A stretch of 64,000 nt of DNA from JBEKOF01 sp049513975 (GCA_049513975.1 JBEKVM010000033.1:1-64000), one strand, 5' to 3'; counted from the first letter of the stretch, positions 44,640-53,745 are shown. Made by a program: numbers and translations. The notes: generated by a model not told the origin, from the letters alone.

Positions 44640-45719
44640 CTAATAAACTCCTTCCACGATGTTTTTCTCCATGGCGCCGAAGGGACGCACTTCGGCCACG
44701 CCATCCCAGGCATAAGGCGGGCGCGGTTCGCGCCGCAACGCCTCGTCGCGCTCCAGAAAACGCGGCATGAAAAATTCACGCGTCAAGGTGGTCAGCTCGA
44801 CGCGGCCCCATTGTCCATACGGAACGGCTTGAGCGGTCTCCTCGGAATTGACCACGCGCAAAACGGCGCGCGGCTGCGGAGCATAATAGGTAATGGAAAA
44901 ATTGTCTTCCGGGCGCAGCGGCGCGCTGGCGGCCAAACCCATCAGGGTGTTGCCATAAGTCGGATAAAAACCGATGCGGTTTTCCAAAACTTCCTCCACC
45001 AGGTAACGGACGTATTGGGGAGCCATGCTGGTGCCGCCGCAAAAAACACCGCGAATGCCGGCTTCCCACAAATCAATCTTCTCGCCGATGGCCTCAAGCA
45101 ATTTGGGCGTGGTGAAAAGCCCGCTGACTTTGCGGTGTTTCAAAATCATGACCGCCTGGTCCACGATGTGTTCCATGTAGGCGCGGGCCGCGTCGAATTT
45201 CTTTTCGCCAAGCACCTTCTTGACCCAGCGCGGGTCGAGGTCAATAAAATAGCAGGAACTGCCCCGGAAATTGGCCAGGTGCTCGATGGCCAGGCGCAGG
45301 CGGCGCGGCCCGGTCGGGCCGGCCATCAGCCAGGCGCCGCCGCGGGGGAAATGGGCGTCGGAGATTTTGCCGGAGAATTCCTCGTAATCCACCTTGTAGT
45401 CGTCCCAGCCGATGCGTTGTTTGGGCATGCCGGTGGTGCCGCCGGTTTCAAAAATGTTGAAGGGGCGGCCCTGGAATTTTTTGGGCACCCAGACTTCGGG
45501 CTGCAAATCGCGCAACCATTCGTCCTGGAAATGGGGAAAGCGCTGCAGATCGGCGAAACCTTTGATCTCGGCGGCGGCATTCCAGCCGGACTTCTTTGCC
45601 CAATCAAGCCAGAAGGGGCAGCCGGTGTCGGACGAGAAATGCCACCGCATGATGTCACGGACGTGGGCGTCGAGCGCTTCGCGGGCGGCTTGGACGGCGG
45701 TTGAATCAACGGGAGGCAT
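44640..45719 (-). CDS. PaaK/LuxE-like acyl-adenylating enzyme
   Basis: 359 residues. FNIFETGGTTGMPKQRIGW is the ATP-binding P-loop of adenylate-forming enzymes, followed by VSGLFTTPKLLEAIGEK, IRGVFCGGTSM and FYPTYGNTLMGLA, the order seen in phenylacetate-CoA ligase and LuxE acyl-protein synthetase. It is shorter than PaaK (about 430) and close to LuxE. It should activate a carboxylic acid as acyl-AMP, then transfer to CoA or a protein thiol. 16 bp upstream of the aldehyde dehydrogenase gene. Confidence 0.82.
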   Translation of the reverse strand: MPPVDSTAVQAAREALDAHVRDIMRWHFSSDTGCPFWLDWAKKSGWNAAAEIKGFADLQRFPHFQDEWLRDLQPEVWVPKKFQGRPFNIFETGGTTGMPKQRIGWDDYKVDYEEFSGKISDAHFPRGGAWLMAGPTGPRRLRLAIEHLANFRGSSCYFIDLDPRWVKKVLGEKKFDAARAYMEHIVDQAVMILKHRKVSGLFTTPKLLEAIGEKIDLWEAGIRGVFCGGTSMAPQYVRYLVEEVLENRIGFYPTYGNTLMGLAASAPLRPEDNFSITYYAPQPRAVLRVVNSEETAQAVPYGQWGRVELTTLTREFFMPRFLERDEALRREPRPPYAWDGVAEVRPFGAMEKNIVEGVY

Positions 45720-45727
45720 GGTTTAAA

Positions 45728-47308
45728 TCAAGTGGCAGTGGGGAAAGCGGTGGTGGCAAAGTATTTATCAATGGTGGCCCGGGCGGGCGGACGGGTGGCC
45801 AGCGAAAAAAAGAGCACGCACAGGATGGAGCCGAGGACCATCGGGACGACGGTCATGTAACCGTTGCAAAAAGCCACGTCGCCCGTGGGATTGAGGAAAA
45901 AGACCTTCAGGGCATCCTTGCCCGCGCCGATCTGCCAGAGAACGTCCCCGGCTTTGTGACCGGATTGCATGAGGGCGGTCCAAACCAGGAAGGCGGCGAC
46001 GAACAAAGTGGCGGCGAGCGCGCCCCACTTGGTGCTGCGTTTCCAGAACAGGGCCGCCACCATGACGGGGGACAGGGCCGCGAAACCGGAAAAGGCGTAC
46101 CGGACCGCGATTTCAAAAATTCCCTGTTTCTCCTTGAGCCGCAGCGCCACCAAATAGGCAATCAACGTGACGACGACGATAAAGCCGCGCGCAAAATGAA
46201 CGGCGCGGTGTTCGCCGAATCTTTCCCTCCCGCCGTAATGGGCGAACACGTCCTTGGTGAACATGGTGCTCATGGCCAGGACCTGGTGGGCGTCGGAACC
46301 CATCACCGCCGAAATGATGCCCGCTCCCAGGATTCCCGCCAGCCAGGCCGGGGAGTAATCGTGGAGCAAACGCAGCAGCACCCCGTCGGGGTCCTGTATT
46401 TTGCCCAGGGCGGCGAATCCCATCACGCCGAGAAAAACGCAGGGCAGCCAGATCACCATGATGGCGATGGGATAGGCGATGACGGTGCGCTTGAACGCGG
46501 TGACGCGGCGGGCGGAAAAGCACATCATGGCCATGTGGGGAAACATGATGGAAGAGAGTGGAATCAACGTGTAGCTCCAAAAAACCTGGGGCGGCATCTT
46601 CTCGCGCGTGACGAGGAACCGGCTCTTTTCATCCCCCGCCAGCTTGCCGATGTAGTCGCTAAATCCCAGAGGCAGGGCATGGCTGATGACAGCCACCGCG
46701 ACCAAACCAAAGAGGAGGAAAAGGATGGTTTGAAAAATGTTGACCCAGACCGTGCCCCGCATTCCGCCGAAAAAAACATTGGCCGTCACCACCACCGCCA
46801 CCGTGGCGCAGCCGAGGGGGTAGGAAATGAGCGAGTCATGGGTTTCGGGGTTGACCGAGATGTCGTGGAGAACGGTGCCTCCACCCATAATACTGATGAT
46901 CATGTAGGGAACAAGCATGGCCGCGCTCAACGCAAATATGGCGGTGCCGATGTGGTTGCATTCCCAGCGGTCGCGGAAAAAGGAAACCTGGGTTTGGTGG
47001 CCGAATTTTTTGCCCAGCGCCCACAGCCTCGTGCCGATGAAAAAAATGGTCAGCGGAATGACAAGGCAGGAGGAGGAGGCCATCATCCCATAGATGCCGA
47101 TGCCCCGCCGGTAGGCCTGCCCCGAACTGCCGAGAATGGCAAAGGCGGTCATGTTGGTGGCGAAGAAGGAGAGAAAAAAGACCATCGAGCCGATGGACCG
47201 GCTGGCCAGGAAAAAATCCTCGGTGTTGTCCTTGCCGCGTTTGTAGGCGATGCTGCCGATGAAGGCAATGACCGCCAGGTAAGCGAAGATGACGATGACC
47301 GGGATCAT
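45728..47308 (-). CDS. Sodium:solute symporter (SSS family)
   Basis: 526 residues with about 13 membrane helices. Start at 47308 (MIPVIVIFAYLAVIAFIGSIAYKRGKDNTEDFFLASRSIGS) matches the family N-terminus, including the conserved D/N-x-x-DFFLA-R element. SSFFATNMTAFAILG-type helix 2 and PCVFLGVMGFAALG follow. Na+-coupled uptake of an organic solute, probably the operon's substrate. The start overlaps the DUF3311 gene by 4 bp, a pairing typical of two-component SSS permeases. Confidence 0.92.
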   Translation of the reverse strand: MIPVIVIFAYLAVIAFIGSIAYKRGKDNTEDFFLASRSIGSMVFFLSFFATNMTAFAILGSSGQAYRRGIGIYGMMASSSCLVIPLTIFFIGTRLWALGKKFGHQTQVSFFRDRWECNHIGTAIFALSAAMLVPYMIISIMGGGTVLHDISVNPETHDSLISYPLGCATVAVVVTANVFFGGMRGTVWVNIFQTILFLLFGLVAVAVISHALPLGFSDYIGKLAGDEKSRFLVTREKMPPQVFWSYTLIPLSSIMFPHMAMMCFSARRVTAFKRTVIAYPIAIMVIWLPCVFLGVMGFAALGKIQDPDGVLLRLLHDYSPAWLAGILGAGIISAVMGSDAHQVLAMSTMFTKDVFAHYGGRERFGEHRAVHFARGFIVVVTLIAYLVALRLKEKQGIFEIAVRYAFSGFAALSPVMVAALFWKRSTKWGALAATLFVAAFLVWTALMQSGHKAGDVLWQIGAGKDALKVFFLNPTGDVAFCNGYMTVVPMVLGSILCVLFFSLATRPPARATIDKYFATTAFPTAT

Positions 47309-47547
47309 GAACCAGTGCCGGAGTCTTTGTCCGCGCCCCTGTCTTCTTCCGCTTCCAGATGTTTTGGCCAGGCGAACTTGACCAGCACCGCCATCAGGCC
47401 GGCGCAGACCACCGAGTAGCCGGCGTGGTAGGCCAAGCCAGCCGGGAGAAAGCCGCAGACCAGCGGTTCGGCTTTGTTCCAATTCCACAGGTCCTGGTGC
47501 GCCCCATAGACCAGCGCGATAAGGAGGAACAAGAGGAATTTCTTCAT
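47305..47547 (-). CDS. DUF3311-like small membrane protein
   Basis: 80 residues with two membrane helices (KKFLLFLLIALVYGAHQD and GYSVVCAGLMAVLVKFAW) around a WNWNKAEPLVCGFLPAGLAYHA loop and an acidic tail. Small proteins of this DUF3311 type precede SSS transporters and probably act as an accessory subunit. Overlaps of 4 bp on both sides tie it tightly to the operon. Confidence 0.8.
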   Translation of the reverse strand: MKKFLLFLLIALVYGAHQDLWNWNKAEPLVCGFLPAGLAYHAGYSVVCAGLMAVLVKFAWPKHLEAEEDRGADKDSGTGS

Positions 47548-49217
47548 TTGTTGGCGGGGTTCAAATCAAGGTTCATGGCCGGTTTCTGATCGCTGAGGAA
47601 CGGGGTCTTGTCGTGGTTGTAGAAGGCGAAAAGGTGGGTGTTGGAATGGACGTAGAGGACGCCGTCGGCCACGATGGGAGTGGAATAGACGGGGGCGCCG
47701 AGGTTGACCTGGCTCAGGATTTTCATTTCCTTGCTGGCGGCAAACACGACAAAGTCCCCGTCCTCATCCCCGCAATAAACCTTGCCGTCGGCCACCAAAG
47801 TGGATCCCCACATGTGCGATTTCATGTCATGCCGCCAATTAAGCCGGCCAGTCTCGGCGTCGAAGCAATAGACGAAGCCGGAAAAATCGCCCGCGAACAA
47901 CAGCCCGTCGGGGGTGATGCCGACGGTGGAAAGACTGCGGTGGATTTTGTCGTAGCTCCAGATCTTCGCCGTTTTGGTGACGTCGCCGGTCTGGGTGGCG
48001 TCAATACAGGAGATGTTGCCGATGCCTTCGCCGTGCTCGGGGTCCTGGCCGACGCAGACGTAAATGCGGTTATGCCAGAAGACCGGGGTGGCGTTGATTT
48101 CGCTGGGGCCGTCCGGGGCCGGGTATTTATGGACCGGATCGTTGGCGCGGCGTTCGGGGGGATTGCAGTCGAACCACCAGACTTTTTTCATGTAATCGGT
48201 GTCTTTGTCCTCGAAACGATTGACGGGGGGGCCGGGGACGACAGGGACGATGGGCGCGCCGGTGCCTTTCTCGGGCGTGGCGTTGAAGGCGTAGCAGATG
48301 CCGTCGCCGCCGCCGAAGAAAATCAATTGTCTGCCGTTGACCAGGCCGGTGGAGGGGGAAGTCCATTGGCCGTGGAAAATGCGCGGGCCGATGCCGGCAT
48401 TGTCTTCCGCCACCAGCTTGCCGGTCTTTTTGTTGATGACGATGTAGCTGGGAGAGAAGGGCGAGGGAATGTTCACATGGCCCCAATCCTGGCCGTTGGA
48501 GGTGCAGGCATAAATGTTGTCGCCGACGATGAGCAGCGAACAATTGGAGGCGTTGTGGGGAAAGACGCCCAATTCATCCATCATATCGTAGCGCCAGATG
48601 ATGTCGGCGTCGTGCGGGCCGATTTTGGCCGGCGGGTTGCCCGGCCCGGCCACGTATTGGGCTTCCTCGGTGAAAGGGCCTTCATTTTTGCCGGGAACCA
48701 TGCCGTCGGTGCTCAGGCAGATGACTTCGCAACGGCTGGTGACCAGATAAACGCGGTTTCCCTCCACGCAGGGCGAGGAAAGGAGGCCCAGATTTTCCCA
48801 GTCATTGACCTTGCCGGAGGCGAGCTTGGGCACGACCAACTGCCAGAGAAACTCGCCGGTCTTTTCATCGAAACACATGAGGATGCTGCGGTCGCCCTGG
48901 TGCTGCGGGTCGCGCGGATTTTCGTTGTTGGTCCCTATGAAAACTTTGCCGCCGGACACCACCACGTTGCCGTAACTCTGCGAACCGACCTTGGCGATCC
49001 ACTTGACGTTGGGGAGGTTGTTGGTCTCGATCTCCTCGGTGCCGGGCTTGAACTTGACACTGGCGTGGTTAGTGCTGGCGAAGTGGTCGGGCAGGCCGGT
49101 TTCCGGGGTGTACATGTTGCGGCCCGGATCGTTGCCGCCCCAGCGGGGCCAATCGGCCGCCGAGCAGACCAGGCCGCAAAGGGCCAAGGTCGCGGAGAGA
49201 GTTGACAGTCTTTTCAT
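47544..49217 (-). CDS. Exported PQQ-type beta-propeller protein
   Basis: 557 residues. Sec signal MKRLSTLSATLALCGLVCSA followed by ADWPRWGGNDPGRNMYTPE, the typical entry of PQQ-like propellers. Blades contain LMCFDEKTGEFLWQLVVP, YCFDAETGRLNWRHDM, GKVYCGDEDGDFVVF and GVLYVHSNTHLFAF. No c-type heme motif CxxCH and no clear PQQ-dehydrogenase Cys-Cys pair was seen, so binding or scaffold function is as likely as redox. It is second in the operon. Confidence 0.85.
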   Translation of the reverse strand: MKRLSTLSATLALCGLVCSAADWPRWGGNDPGRNMYTPETGLPDHFASTNHASVKFKPGTEEIETNNLPNVKWIAKVGSQSYGNVVVSGGKVFIGTNNENPRDPQHQGDRSILMCFDEKTGEFLWQLVVPKLASGKVNDWENLGLLSSPCVEGNRVYLVTSRCEVICLSTDGMVPGKNEGPFTEEAQYVAGPGNPPAKIGPHDADIIWRYDMMDELGVFPHNASNCSLLIVGDNIYACTSNGQDWGHVNIPSPFSPSYIVINKKTGKLVAEDNAGIGPRIFHGQWTSPSTGLVNGRQLIFFGGGDGICYAFNATPEKGTGAPIVPVVPGPPVNRFEDKDTDYMKKVWWFDCNPPERRANDPVHKYPAPDGPSEINATPVFWHNRIYVCVGQDPEHGEGIGNISCIDATQTGDVTKTAKIWSYDKIHRSLSTVGITPDGLLFAGDFSGFVYCFDAETGRLNWRHDMKSHMWGSTLVADGKVYCGDEDGDFVVFAASKEMKILSQVNLGAPVYSTPIVADGVLYVHSNTHLFAFYNHDKTPFLSDQKPAMNLDLNPANK

Positions 49218-49244
49218 GTGTTTTGTGGGTCCTTTAAAATAACG

Positions 49245-51578
49245 TCAGTTGGCGGTGACGGCGATGTTGTCAATAAAAACGCGCTGGGCTTGCGGCGAAA
49301 ATCCAAACAGACCGGGGCAGCCGTTGGCGTTGACGTGCTTGAGGGCAACTTCGCCCGTCCATTTGTCCGGCTCGGGGTCGCCCTTTTTCCAGGCTTTGGC
49401 GCGGACGATGCCCGAGCCGTCGCCCGCGGCATCCACGCGCGTTTTGAGATGGTACCAGGCGTTCGGCTCCCAGGCGAAGGGCGTCTCCACCCCGGGCACG
49501 GCTTGGCTGAGCAATTCCTGATTGGAGGTGATTTCCAATTTCTTTTCATTGCCTTTGAGCATGATGAGGTAACGCTGGTTGATCAGCCCGACATCCGACA
49601 TTTTGCGTTTGTTCCCCTCGCTCATGACGTCGGCTTCGATGGTGTAATTCTTCAGCCCGGGCTGGCCCATAAAAACCATGGCCCGCTGGAAAAACGGGTT
49701 GTCAATCGTCTTGACAAGACAGTTGTTGCCGTCCTTTTCCCGCACCTCAAATTTGAAGCGGGCCCCGATCCAAGGCAGGGGCGGATAGGCGAATTTGGTG
49801 GGCGGCTCCAGGGCATTGGTGGTGGTCTCGGACAAGGTCATCTCGTCAAAATTCTCCCGGATCGGCAGGCCCGGCAAAACGCGCCCGCGGATGGCGCCCG
49901 ACAGATCCCCCATCCTGGCCATGAAGGCCCCGGCGGAGGGAATTTTGTCGGGAGCGGCGATCAACTCCCCCTGCTCGTTGAACGTGGCTTTCATCACCGA
50001 CTTCACCTTCGCCGTCGGCGGCACATAGGAAGCCCATTCGATTCTTTGCGGGTCGCCGATGTTTTCCACCGTCAAACCGTTGGCGTCCAGGGAACGGATG
50101 CGCAAGCTGGCGATGCCATCGGGTTGCATGAGGATTTCGGAGGGAATGGCTTGCAAGCGCGTGGCGGGGCCGGCCGCGGGCCATTTTTCCCCGACGCTGG
50201 GTTCGGATGGGGACTCGGGGGCTTTGGCCGGCCCGAAACAATAAATTTTCCGGGTCGTTTGCATGTAGATTCGGCCGCGGTAAGCAGTGGGCGTGCCGTA
50301 GCAGCGTCCGTCGAGCACCATTTGCGAGATGATTTTGCCTTGCGCGTCGTCCGGCACGATGACGTAGAGGATGCCATGTCCGCCGGTGGCGCTCTCCTCG
50401 CCCACGGCGGCGGAAGTGCCGGGGGCATTCAAAATCGGGGTGTAAATGCGGCCGTCGGCATAAAGCGGGGAGGAATTGCGCTGTTCGTTGCCCAGTTTCA
50501 ATTTCCACAAGACGTTGCCGGTCGAGGCGTCCACATCCACCAGGTCGCCCACTTCGCTGGTCACAAAAACGCGGTCTCCCACCAGGATGGGCGAACTGGC
50601 GGAGGTGCGAATTTCATTGTTCCACAGTTCCACCTGGGCGCGCGCCACGATCACCGGGTCGGTGAAATTGGTCGGCGAGACGTGGGGAATTTTCAGCGCG
50701 ACCATCTGGCCCGGCTCGTAAGGAGTGCCGTAGATGGCGATGATTTTCTCGTTGTTCTGGAGCAGCAGCGAGGAGTTGATGCCGGCTTTGAAAAGTGGGA
50801 CGCGGAAAATCGGATCGCCGGTGCGGGCATTGGCGCAGATCACCGCGCCGTCTCCGGTGGCCGCGTACAAAACCCGCCTGCCATCCAGCCAGGCGAGGAT
50901 GGGATGCGAGTAGGAATTGTCCTTGGGGCGGTCGCCGGGGCTGGAGGTCCAGACCAGTTCCCCGGTTTCTTTGTCAAAGGCATAGAACCGGTCCGAGGCC
51001 GGGCCGTTCCCGCCCCAGTTGGCCGTGATGCCGCGCGTGATGACCAAATCCTGATCCACCACCGGCGAGGCGGTCCGCCCGTTGGGGAAAGTCAGCCGCC
51101 CGAATTCCTCCATCATGGAATGTTCCCACAGTTTTTTGCCGTCGGCGGTGTAACCGGCGAAAATCCCCTGAGTATCCTGGATATAAACGTTGCCTGTCTC
51201 GGGATCAATGGCCGGGCTGGAAGTGGCGTAGCGCAGGTAAATGGTGTCGCTCAGAAAATCCGCGTAGAGGTGTTGCCAGAGGAGTTTCCCCGTTTCCGCG
51301 TCAAAACAGGAAACGCCCTCGTCCAAGTCCGGCCCTTCGCCCAGGTAACCCATGATATAAAGCTTGCCGTTGGCGATGACCGGCGTTGACATGCCGGGAA
51401 AGTCCACCGTCCAGAGCGTGTCTTTGGCGTCGAGCACGGCGGGGAGATTTCTTTCGGGCGAGTTGCCGTTTTGATTTGGCCCGCGCCAACTGAGCCAGCC
51501 GTCGGCGGCGGGCAGGGAGCCGGGCCAAAGCAGGGCCAAGCCCGCAACGCCGGTGACAAATGAGATTTTAACATTCAT
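49245..51578 (-). CDS. Exported PQQ-type beta-propeller with C-terminal lectin-like domain
   Basis: 777 residues from ATG 51578. Signal peptide (KISFVTGVAGLALLWPGSLPAADG), then propeller blades starting WLSWRGPNQNGNSPERNLP with GVSCFDAETGKLLWQHLYAD, YAFDKETGELVWTSSPGD and VDVDASTGNVLWKLKLG to about residue 430. A linker and a C-terminal beta-sandwich (about 590-777; NYTIEADVMSEGNKRKMSDVGL, WYHLKTRVDAAGD, FSPQAQRVFIDNIAV) resemble LamG/DUF1080-type carbohydrate-binding folds. It is the first gene of the operon, divergent from marR with a 144-bp promoter gap. Confidence 0.83.
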   Translation of the reverse strand: MNVKISFVTGVAGLALLWPGSLPAADGWLSWRGPNQNGNSPERNLPAVLDAKDTLWTVDFPGMSTPVIANGKLYIMGYLGEGPDLDEGVSCFDAETGKLLWQHLYADFLSDTIYLRYATSSPAIDPETGNVYIQDTQGIFAGYTADGKKLWEHSMMEEFGRLTFPNGRTASPVVDQDLVITRGITANWGGNGPASDRFYAFDKETGELVWTSSPGDRPKDNSYSHPILAWLDGRRVLYAATGDGAVICANARTGDPIFRVPLFKAGINSSLLLQNNEKIIAIYGTPYEPGQMVALKIPHVSPTNFTDPVIVARAQVELWNNEIRTSASSPILVGDRVFVTSEVGDLVDVDASTGNVLWKLKLGNEQRNSSPLYADGRIYTPILNAPGTSAAVGEESATGGHGILYVIVPDDAQGKIISQMVLDGRCYGTPTAYRGRIYMQTTRKIYCFGPAKAPESPSEPSVGEKWPAAGPATRLQAIPSEILMQPDGIASLRIRSLDANGLTVENIGDPQRIEWASYVPPTAKVKSVMKATFNEQGELIAAPDKIPSAGAFMARMGDLSGAIRGRVLPGLPIRENFDEMTLSETTTNALEPPTKFAYPPLPWIGARFKFEVREKDGNNCLVKTIDNPFFQRAMVFMGQPGLKNYTIEADVMSEGNKRKMSDVGLINQRYLIMLKGNEKKLEITSNQELLSQAVPGVETPFAWEPNAWYHLKTRVDAAGDGSGIVRAKAWKKGDPEPDKWTGEVALKHVNANGCPGLFGFSPQAQRVFIDNIAVTAN

Positions 51579-51679
51579 AAACAACTGCCGGGCCGGACGG
51601 CTTGCGACTGCCGCGCCCGGCTTGGGCGACCATCATGGTCTTTCTGCGGCCCGGCGAATATTCCGCAACTCCGCCGGAC

Positions 51680-51708
51680 TTGCAACTAATACTTATACGT
51701 ATTATTAT
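51680..51708 (+). promoter_or_regulatory. marR promoter with embedded inverted-repeat operator
   Basis: TTGCAA (51680-51685), 17-bp spacer, TATTAT (51703-51708) is a plausible sigma-70-type promoter reading toward marR. Between and partly over these lies a perfect 6-bp inverted repeat TAATAC (51687-51692) - TTATAC - GTATTA (51699-51704). Binding there would block this promoter and could also act on the divergent operon starting at 51578. MarR proteins typically bind such 16-20 bp dyads. The ATG at 51723 lies only about 15 bp past the -10. Confidence 0.65.
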
Positions 51709-51722
51709 TTCATCCAGCGCAG

Positions 51723-52229
51723 ATGGCAAGTCCCAAATTAAAATGCAGTTCCCTGCCGATTGACGCGCCCGCGCGCCGGCGTCTGCCGATTCTTCTCCGG
51801 CACGCCTGGTTCAGCCTGAACCAGGCTTTTCGCCGGCGCATCGCCCACACGGGGGTCACGCCGGACCAGTTCACCACCCTGCGGACGCTACAGGAGAACA
51901 GAGCGCGGCCACCGACGCAGAGCCAGTTGACGCGCCTGCTGGCCAGCGATCCCAACACCATCGCCTCCTTGCTGGAACGCATGGCGGGGGCGGGGTGGAT
52001 CGCGCGGACGCGCCACGAACAGGACCGGCGCGCCTGGCGGATTTCACTCTTGCCGGAGGGCCGGAAGAAATATCTGGAAGTGCGGCAAATTGCTGTGGAG
52101 TTGCAAACCGAGTTAATGGCCGGATGGCCGGAGCGCCGGCGCGAGGAGTTTCTGGAAAACCTGCAATCCCTGGCCGACCGCTGCCGGGAGGCCGAGGAGG
52201 CCCCGAAAAAACGGGAGCCAAAAAAATAA
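51723..52229 (+). CDS. MarR-family transcriptional regulator
   Basis: 168 residues. Winged helix with RHAWFSLNQAFRRRIAHTGVTPDQFTTLRTLQEN, the recognition helix LASDPNTIASLLERMAGAGWIART and the wing RHEQDRRAWRISLLPEGRKKY, then a dimerising C-terminal helix and a basic tail. MarR proteins are usually repressors released by small aromatic or phenolic ligands. Position opposite a seven-gene operon, with a dyad in the shared intergenic DNA, suggests it controls that operon. Confidence 0.92.
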   Translation: MASPKLKCSSLPIDAPARRRLPILLRHAWFSLNQAFRRRIAHTGVTPDQFTTLRTLQENRARPPTQSQLTRLLASDPNTIASLLERMAGAGWIARTRHEQDRRAWRISLLPEGRKKYLEVRQIAVELQTELMAGWPERRREEFLENLQSLADRCREAEEAPKKREPKK

Positions 52230-52270
52230 GGTTGCGATTGTTCCCGGCCGCTGCCGTCGCCGTCGGCACA

Positions 52271-53500
52271 TCAATTCCTCTTTACGTCCAAACAAACCAG
52301 GTCGCCTTTGTTATTGCGGCAATAAATGCGGCCATTGGCCAGGGTGGGTGCGGTCCAGCAACTGGCGCCGATGACCTGGGCGCGGGAAATGGGGGCGAAT
52401 GATTCGGGCGAAACCTCGCCGACCACCAGTTCGCCCTTGTCGCTCAACATGATGATTTTGTGATCCGCCACGATGAATCCGCCGCCGCCCAACCCCGGGA
52501 AACTCCATTTTTGCGCGCCCGTGGCGAATTCCAGGCATCGCAAAGTGACCGAGCCGAAATTGACCGAGCCGGCCACGCCATATAAATAGCCGTCAATAAG
52601 AACGGATGCATTGACGTGGTTGGCAAAACTTCGGTTGGCCCACACTTGCGTGGTGTTCGTGCCATCCAAGCGCGCCATGACCCCGCCTTGGTTGTAGGCG
52701 GCGGAGACAAAAAAGTCGTTGTTGGAAACAACCACGTCGGCGATGTTGAGCTGGTCCTGGGTTTTAAACGGAAAACTCCAGATTTGTTTGCCTGATTTTG
52801 TCTCCACTCCATAAGCGGTGTCCGCCGAAAGTATGGCCACGGCGGGCGTGCCGTTGAACGAACAGGGAACCGGCGTGGAATAACCCGCCACCGCCTTGTT
52901 TGAATTCCAGACGACTTTGCCGCTCGCTTTGTCCACGGCCGTGCCGAAACCGCCCACATCCAGCACCAGCAAATTATCCTGCACCAGGGCCGACGTGGCG
53001 AATCCCCATTTTGGCCTGGCCGCGCCCAGGTCTCCGGCAAGGTTGTTGGACCAGACCACGGCGCCGCTTTGCGTTTCCAAGGCATACAGGCAGCCGTCTC
53101 CGCTCATCAGATAAACCCGGTTGCCGTCAATGGTGGCCGAACCGCTCGTGCCGCCCAGTCCCTTGGGACCATTATAGACGGAATACAGATCGCTGGCGTA
53201 GGAAAACTTCCAGAGATTGCTGCCCGTCTCCGCGTCGAAACAATAAAGTGTCGCGGTGGCATCGTTGTTTCCGCTGGCGTAAGCCCGACCCTGGGCGACG
53301 GTGATGGAGGCATAGCCAACGCCCAGCGAAGCTTTCCATAGTGGTTTGGGTCCTTCCTCCGGCCATTTGACCAGCCATCCCGTCTCCAACGAAATGCCGT
53401 TGTGATTCGGGCCGCGGAAGTTAGGCCAATCCGCCGCGTGGGCGGTGGCGCAAAACAGGCCGGCGCCCAGGGTCAGGGCCAGCGGGAAAGTTTTGTTCAT
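52271..53500 (-). CDS. Exported PQQ-type beta-propeller protein (third copy)
   Basis: 409 residues from ATG 53500; a longer frame upstream has no signal peptide. Signal MNKTFPLALTLGAGLFCATAHA, then ADWPNFRGPNHNGISLETGW as in the two related genes, and blades with YCFDAETGSNLWKFSYASD, YALETQSGAVVWSNNL, AVDKASGKVVWNSNK and RCLEFATGAQKWSFPG. Complete single propeller, no extra domain. Monocistronic and convergent with marR. Probably periplasmic; ligand unknown. Confidence 0.85.
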   Translation of the reverse strand: MNKTFPLALTLGAGLFCATAHAADWPNFRGPNHNGISLETGWLVKWPEEGPKPLWKASLGVGYASITVAQGRAYASGNNDATATLYCFDAETGSNLWKFSYASDLYSVYNGPKGLGGTSGSATIDGNRVYLMSGDGCLYALETQSGAVVWSNNLAGDLGAARPKWGFATSALVQDNLLVLDVGGFGTAVDKASGKVVWNSNKAVAGYSTPVPCSFNGTPAVAILSADTAYGVETKSGKQIWSFPFKTQDQLNIADVVVSNNDFFVSAAYNQGGVMARLDGTNTTQVWANRSFANHVNASVLIDGYLYGVAGSVNFGSVTLRCLEFATGAQKWSFPGLGGGGFIVADHKIIMLSDKGELVVGEVSPESFAPISRAQVIGASCWTAPTLANGRIYCRNNKGDLVCLDVKRN

Positions 53501-53682
53501 GCGGGAAGGCTGGCAACAACCAGGGGCAATGTCAATCCGGCGGCATTCCGCCATGACCTCCCGGCTCCTGGCTGAATAATAGTGATGACTGTGCCTGCTC
53601 CGCGTGCTCATCGCGGGCGGGGTTCGCGGCGAGCGGGGCCACTCTGGCTTTGTTATCCACCAAAAGGGCAATAAACCGCATA

Positions 53683-53709
53683 TTCCGATATTCCGATTTT
53701 AATTCCGAT
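53683..53709. promoter_or_regulatory. Triplicated ATTCCGAT upstream of the gas vesicle regulatory operon
   Basis: ATTCCGAT occurs at 53683-53690, 53691-53698 and 53702-53709, each followed by AT-rich sequence, 37 bp before the first ATG of the operon. Iterated octamers at this distance look like activator or repressor sites. No sigma-54 consensus was found directly upstream of this operon. Confidence 0.5.
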
Positions 53710-53745
53710 TTTGCTTGCGTTTAGCACGGAATTCCTCTATGGTGC

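Noticed and set aside
43193..45719. A bioluminescence (lux) operon.
   Set aside because: No luxA/luxB-like monooxygenase; the resemblance is limited to acyl-activating and reducing enzyme classes.
47613..51389. Very long plus-strand open frames opposite the two propeller genes.
   Set aside because: Their translations are low-complexity Gly/Ala/Val-rich shadows; the minus strand has signal peptides and propeller motifs. The same applies to long frames opposite glmM, xseA, the aas fusion and the TPR protein.
53660..53745. CRISPR-like repeats.
   Set aside because: The octamers are too short and have no spacers of constant length; no cas genes in the window.
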